40,196 nucleotides of DNA from Gammaproteobacteria bacterium (GTDB lineage Bacteria > Pseudomonadota > Gammaproteobacteria > GCA-2400775): contig JAADIY010000026.1 in the NCBI GenBank assembly GCA_013151045.1, positions 972 through 41,167 on the forward strand, written 5' to 3'. Below, one piece after another: positions 37,070 through 40,196 of the stretch (positions are counted from its first letter, which is position 1; each line of letters starts with the position of its first letter). Both the position numbers and the translations under genes were made by a program. The notes under the pieces are model-generated. The model ran no database searches. It was not told where the DNA came from and saw only the letters and a program-made list of their open reading frames with translations.

Positions 37070-37441
37070 TCACACAGAGGGTTTCCAGCAAAGTTGCAGA
37101 TCTTCAGCAACGGCCCGCAAGCGACGATCCTTCGTCCAGAGGGAGGTGCCAGGTGTGAGTAATACAGAGGCCAGAAGATGGATATCAATCCAGCCTGTCC
37201 CTTTGCCCATTAAACAGTTGTGCTCAAGACAGTGTAGCGCTTCACTGTGTGACGTTTCGACGGCATGTGGCAGTTTGTGTAGCAAGGCGATGAGGGCATG
37301 ACGATTGTGCAAATTCCCACACGCCAGTTCACCAATGACCATCGGGTGCATCAATACTCGGCCTTGTTCAAGCAGTGCGACGAGTACCGAATTCGTCGAA
37401 CGCAAATGATCTACCCAGACAGAGGTATCAACCAATACCAT
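37070..37441 (-). CDS. vapC: VapC-type PIN-domain ribonuclease toxin
   Basis: The 123-aa protein is a PIN-domain RNase, the toxin of a type II VapBC module. The acidic active-site residues are visible: D5 in VLVDTSVWVDHLR, E38 in VIGELACGN, D86 in GWIDIHLLAS, and D105 in WTKDRRL. VapC toxins typically cut tRNA or rRNA. It begins five bases after the vapB stop, the usual antitoxin-first operon. The gene runs opposite to cas1 and converges with it, with only 45 bases between the two stop codons. Confidence 0.94.
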   Translation of the reverse strand: MVLVDTSVWVDHLRSTNSVLVALLEQGRVLMHPMVIGELACGNLHNRHALIALLHKLPHAVETSHSEALHCLEHNCLMGKGTGWIDIHLLASVLLTPGTSLWTKDRRLRAVAEDLQLCWKPSV

Positions 37442-37446
37442 GGCAA

Positions 37447-37647
37447 TCAGCTGGAGGGTTTTGATCGGCGCCGGCGGATAGATTCCAGTGCCGGTTCAGA
37501 ACCGCCCAAACGTGCCAACCTGCGAGCGCTTTCACGCTCAATCAAGGCTTTCAGACCTTCGCGCAACAAGGCTGTTTTTTCAGAAATACCAGTCAGTTCA
37601 ACAGCTTGCTCGTATAGTAAATCATCAATATTTAAGGTGGTACGCAT
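37447..37647 (-). CDS. vapB: VapB-type antitoxin
   Basis: The 66-aa protein is a ribbon-helix-helix antitoxin of the DUF2191/VapB family, with the DNA-binding strand MRTTLNIDDLL and helix, the conserved TGISEKTALLREGLKALIERE, and a Ser/Arg-rich C-terminal toxin-binding tail. I chose ATG 37647, with GAGGG upstream, over the preceding TTG. VapB binds VapC and, with it, the operator in its own promoter. It is divergent from cas2-3, with 90 bases between the start codons. Confidence 0.93.
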   Translation of the reverse strand: MRTTLNIDDLLYEQAVELTGISEKTALLREGLKALIERESARRLARLGGSEPALESIRRRRSKPSS

Positions 37648-37677
37648 CAATCAGCCCTCGAAAACGCATCAAAATAT

Positions 37678-37712
37678 GCATCATTATATGCAATTAATGA
37701 TGCTATTTGCAA
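37678..37712 (-). promoter_or_regulatory. vapBC promoter with overlapping perfect inverted-repeat operator
   Basis: On the minus strand TTGCAA (37712-37707) and a perfect TATAAT (37688-37683) are separated by 18 bases. A perfect nine-base inverted repeat, GCATCATTA (37678-37686) and TAATGATGC (37695-37703), with an eight-base spacer, covers the -10 and most of the spacer. This is the expected place for VapBC autorepression. The same DNA is also the region immediately upstream of cas2-3. Confidence 0.75.
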
Positions 37713-37737
37713 CTCGAATAATGGCAGGTGACCCACC

Positions 37738-40196
37738 ATGATGGTTACCTTCATTTCTCAATGCGAAAAGAAATCACTCAATAAAACCCGACGAGTGCTT
37801 GACGCATTTGCTAACCGCATCGGCAATCGAACATGGCAAACTGTTATTACCAATGAGGGTTTGCAGGCGGTGAAGAAGTTGTTACGAAAGACAGCGAGCA
37901 AAAATACAGCGGTGAGTTGCCATTGGATACGTAGTCGTAGCCGGAGTGAATACCTATGGGCAGTTGGCAATAAAGATAAATTTAATTCGGAGGGCATTGT
38001 GCCTGTGAATTATACCAATCAACTTGATGCACTAAAAATGGATGAAATCGACGTGAACATTAAACAATACTACGCAAATACAAAGAAGCAACCACTAGAT
38101 CAGCATCTATTCGCAGTGGGTTATGTTGCACATCAAATCATCAAGCAGTTTGCTATTGACGATGATGGAGGCAAGTTAGCGAGAGCTGTTTTTATATCAG
38201 GATGTCTGCATGACATTGGTAAAATTGATCCTGCTTTTCAAACATGGATTATAGATAAAACAAAAAATAAACTTATCAATGAGTTGCCCGATGAAGGGCA
38301 GCATATCAACAAAGCTGGAAAATTCTCGTTTGAAACGCATCCCCGACACAATGAGATTTCAGCATTGCTATATCATTTAATGGTAAACGATAATTACAAA
38401 GAAAAGGACGCATTAAATAATGCCAATAAAAACAGAGTCAAACATGCACTCTATTGGCATCACGCTAAACCGATAAGAAAACAAGAATTTAAAACACTCG
38501 ATACTGTTTACAAGAAGCTCAAGAAAAATATCGGAGATGCTGAAATAACGACACTAATACAGGTCTTTAAGCAGATTGTTGCTGGAATCAATACAATTTC
38601 AAACAGCTATTTTTCTGAAGATTCAGAAGACCTCTTACTACTCAAAGGATTTCTATCAAAGTTAGATGAAGACAAGATATATGAACTTGATGATGAACCT
38701 TTGCCTAAATACAAGCGATATGCTCTGAATGAAGATATTGATGATTACGTCGGTTATGTGAAGGAAAACGCCAAAAACAACCTTGCCCGAACGGCACTGA
38801 TTACTGCGGATCGCTTGGTGTCATCCATTAGCTCTGAAGCTTTAAACAATCATATTGAAGAAGCCTCGTTAAACACACTTTTAGAATCGGCCTTAGCCAA
38901 AGAGCGTGGCTTAAAGAAAGACATACAAGCCTGTCTTGATGGATTTATAGAGAGGTTCCCAGACAGCGATCAAAACAAAGCACAAAGCATAGCCGCGAAT
39001 AAACTAACAGAAGTTGATGATATTGGTGTGCTCAATGGTCCTGCTGGTTGCGGTAAAACTAAAATCGCTCTGGAGTGGGCAGTTTTAGGAAATGCCAGGA
39101 AAATAATCTGGGTCTGTCCACGGGTTCAAGTCTGCCAGGGGTTAATTAATGATTTAACGGCTGATGACTATTTGCCTGATACAAAAATTGAAATCAATAC
39201 CGGTGAATTCAAAACCATTTACCAATCAAGCAAAGAAACCGAAACACCTGAAGGACAAGAGTTTTCAGGTGACATCGTCATTACCACGATAGACCAAATC
39301 GTTAATGCTATTGTCACTCATCGAAGCGTGACCACATTGGTTGAGTATATGAATGCTCATATTATATTTGACGAATACCATGAATATATCACCATGCCAG
39401 CGTTTAACCTGTTATTCGCAGAGCTGGTGGAATGTAAAAAACTTCAACAAGATAACGCCAACACACTTTTAGTATCAGCGACCCCAAACTACTATTTTGT
39501 AGAAAAATTACTAGACATTGACGCTAACGATATTATCGGTATTGATAGCTTTAATAATAGCCAGTATTCCATTCAGTTCGCTAACTATGATGAAACCTTA
39601 CAGGATAACGGCAACCCACTTTATGAAAACCAGCCAGAAAGCACCTTTGTTATCAGTAACACAGCCATTACGGCACAAAAGAGCTTTATCCAAAACCAGA
39701 GCAATGAAAATGCCTTATTAATTCACTCCAAGTTTAAGAAATCAGATAAACAAGAGCTGTTTGAAAAGGTGTTTGATTGTTTTAAACGGGACGGAAATAA
39801 ATCCTACGATGTACTACGAGCAGGGCCGATTGTGCAAGCTTCATTGAATATCACCTGTAACAAAATTATTACCGAGTTTACCCACGCCGAGAATTGGCTA
39901 CAGCGATTAGGGCGGCTTGATCGCTTTGGTGAAAACGATGCAATCAATCTATACATTACTGCTGTTCCAGAAAGCATAGCCGAAACCGGAAAACAAAAAG
40001 GCGCTTGCTCACGTTTTCTAAGTGGCTTGCATAGCTTCCAAAGTGCAAAAGCATGGCGAGAGTTTTTAATGGATAAAGATATTGAAGGCAAATCCGTAAC
40101 ACTTGCAGAAATCTATCAGCTCTATCGAGACTTTTATGAGGATGACAAATGCCGTGATGCAGTTGATCAAGATTTGATAGGCGCACTTAAAAAGAG
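37738..40196 (+). CDS. cas3: Type I-F Cas2-Cas3 fusion (nuclease-helicase), C-terminus outside window
   Basis: The frame is open for 819 codons to the right edge. Residues 1 to about 95 are the Cas2 domain of I-F systems (VTFISQCEKKSLNKTRRVL, NRTWQTVITNEGL, then VSCHWIRSRS and a terminal VPVNYT). The HD nuclease follows (H158-D159 in CLHDIGK, with downstream HHAKP). The helicase has Walker A GPAGCGKTK (434-442, K440), DEYH (545-548), motif III SATP (580-583), and motif VI QRLGRLDRFG (722-731). It cuts and unwinds target DNA recruited by the Csy complex, and its Cas2 part works with Cas1. The start ATG 37738 has AGGTGA six bases upstream; a second ATG follows at once. The expected csy1-csy4 genes and CRISPR array would lie further right. 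Confidence 0.96.
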   Translation, partial: MMVTFISQCEKKSLNKTRRVLDAFANRIGNRTWQTVITNEGLQAVKKLLRKTASKNTAVSCHWIRSRSRSEYLWAVGNKDKFNSEGIVPVNYTNQLDALKMDEIDVNIKQYYANTKKQPLDQHLFAVGYVAHQIIKQFAIDDDGGKLARAVFISGCLHDIGKIDPAFQTWIIDKTKNKLINELPDEGQHINKAGKFSFETHPRHNEISALLYHLMVNDNYKEKDALNNANKNRVKHALYWHHAKPIRKQEFKTLDTVYKKLKKNIGDAEITTLIQVFKQIVAGINTISNSYFSEDSEDLLLLKGFLSKLDEDKIYELDDEPLPKYKRYALNEDIDDYVGYVKENAKNNLARTALITADRLVSSISSEALNNHIEEASLNTLLESALAKERGLKKDIQACLDGFIERFPDSDQNKAQSIAANKLTEVDDIGVLNGPAGCGKTKIALEWAVLGNARKIIWVCPRVQVCQGLINDLTADDYLPDTKIEINTGEFKTIYQSSKETETPEGQEFSGDIVITTIDQIVNAIVTHRSVTTLVEYMNAHIIFDEYHEYITMPAFNLLFAELVECKKLQQDNANTLLVSATPNYYFVEKLLDIDANDIIGIDSFNNSQYSIQFANYDETLQDNGNPLYENQPESTFVISNTAITAQKSFIQNQSNENALLIHSKFKKSDKQELFEKVFDCFKRDGNKSYDVLRAGPIVQASLNITCNKIITEFTHAENWLQRLGRLDRFGENDAINLYITAVPESIAETGKQKGACSRFLSGLHSFQSAKAWREFLMDKDIEGKSVTLAEIYQLYRDFYEDDKCRDAVDQDLIGALKK

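Overview
The window looks like a chromosome segment from a gammaproteobacterium of moderate to low GC. This rests on the order smc-zipA-ligA (ZipA is restricted to Gammaproteobacteria), an Rsd/AlgQ anti-sigma factor, a RelA-type enzyme, an OprI/Lpp-type alanine-zipper lipoprotein, CysZ, and a DksA with a lysine-rich tail. I cannot name the genus from the sequence alone.

Positions 1-11109 are almost all minus strand. In transcription order they are smc, zipA, ligA, a small flagellar-hook-like protein, rsd, a GGDEF domain carrying the wreck of a receiver domain, relA, and the first 109 codons of a lipoprotein that leaves the window. From 11203 to about 22500 lie housekeeping genes on both strands: queF, a D-ribulose-kinase-like FGGY kinase, cysZ, an Lpp-like lipoprotein between two L,D-transpeptidases, an aminotransferase with a CbbY-like phosphatase, dksA, acs, an M48 lipoprotein peptidase and an orphan phosphoglycosyl transferase. 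DksA, RelA and Rsd all belong to the stringent-response and sigma-factor network.

Positions 22527-23550 are a scar: a gene-poor stretch with an IS256-like transposase fragment and a truncated glutathionyl-hydroquinone reductase. It is followed by a tightly overlapping plus-strand operon (23854-31426) that is visibly richer in G and C. The operon encodes a Mrp/Mnh-type cation/proton antiporter in the order E, universal stress protein, F, G, A-tail/B fusion, C, and three D-like (NuoM/N-like) subunits. The third D-like subunit lacks the conserved membrane glutamate. No hydrogenase or other catalytic subunit accompanies it. Next come cpsG/manB, a minimal MscS channel and a DUF2058 gene (minus), and a SRPBCC-fold lipoprotein (plus).

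Positions 34860-40196 begin a type I-F CRISPR-Cas locus: a WYL-domain regulator with a candidate inverted-repeat operator, cas1, and the fused cas2-3, which runs off the right edge. Unusually, a complete vapBC toxin-antitoxin pair sits on the opposite strand between cas1 and cas2-3. Its promoter and operator occupy the 90-bp gap from which cas2-3 is also read. No CRISPR array is visible. This locus is the best candidate in the window for a new arrangement: an immune operon whose adaptation and interference genes are separated, and possibly guarded or regulated, by an addiction module.
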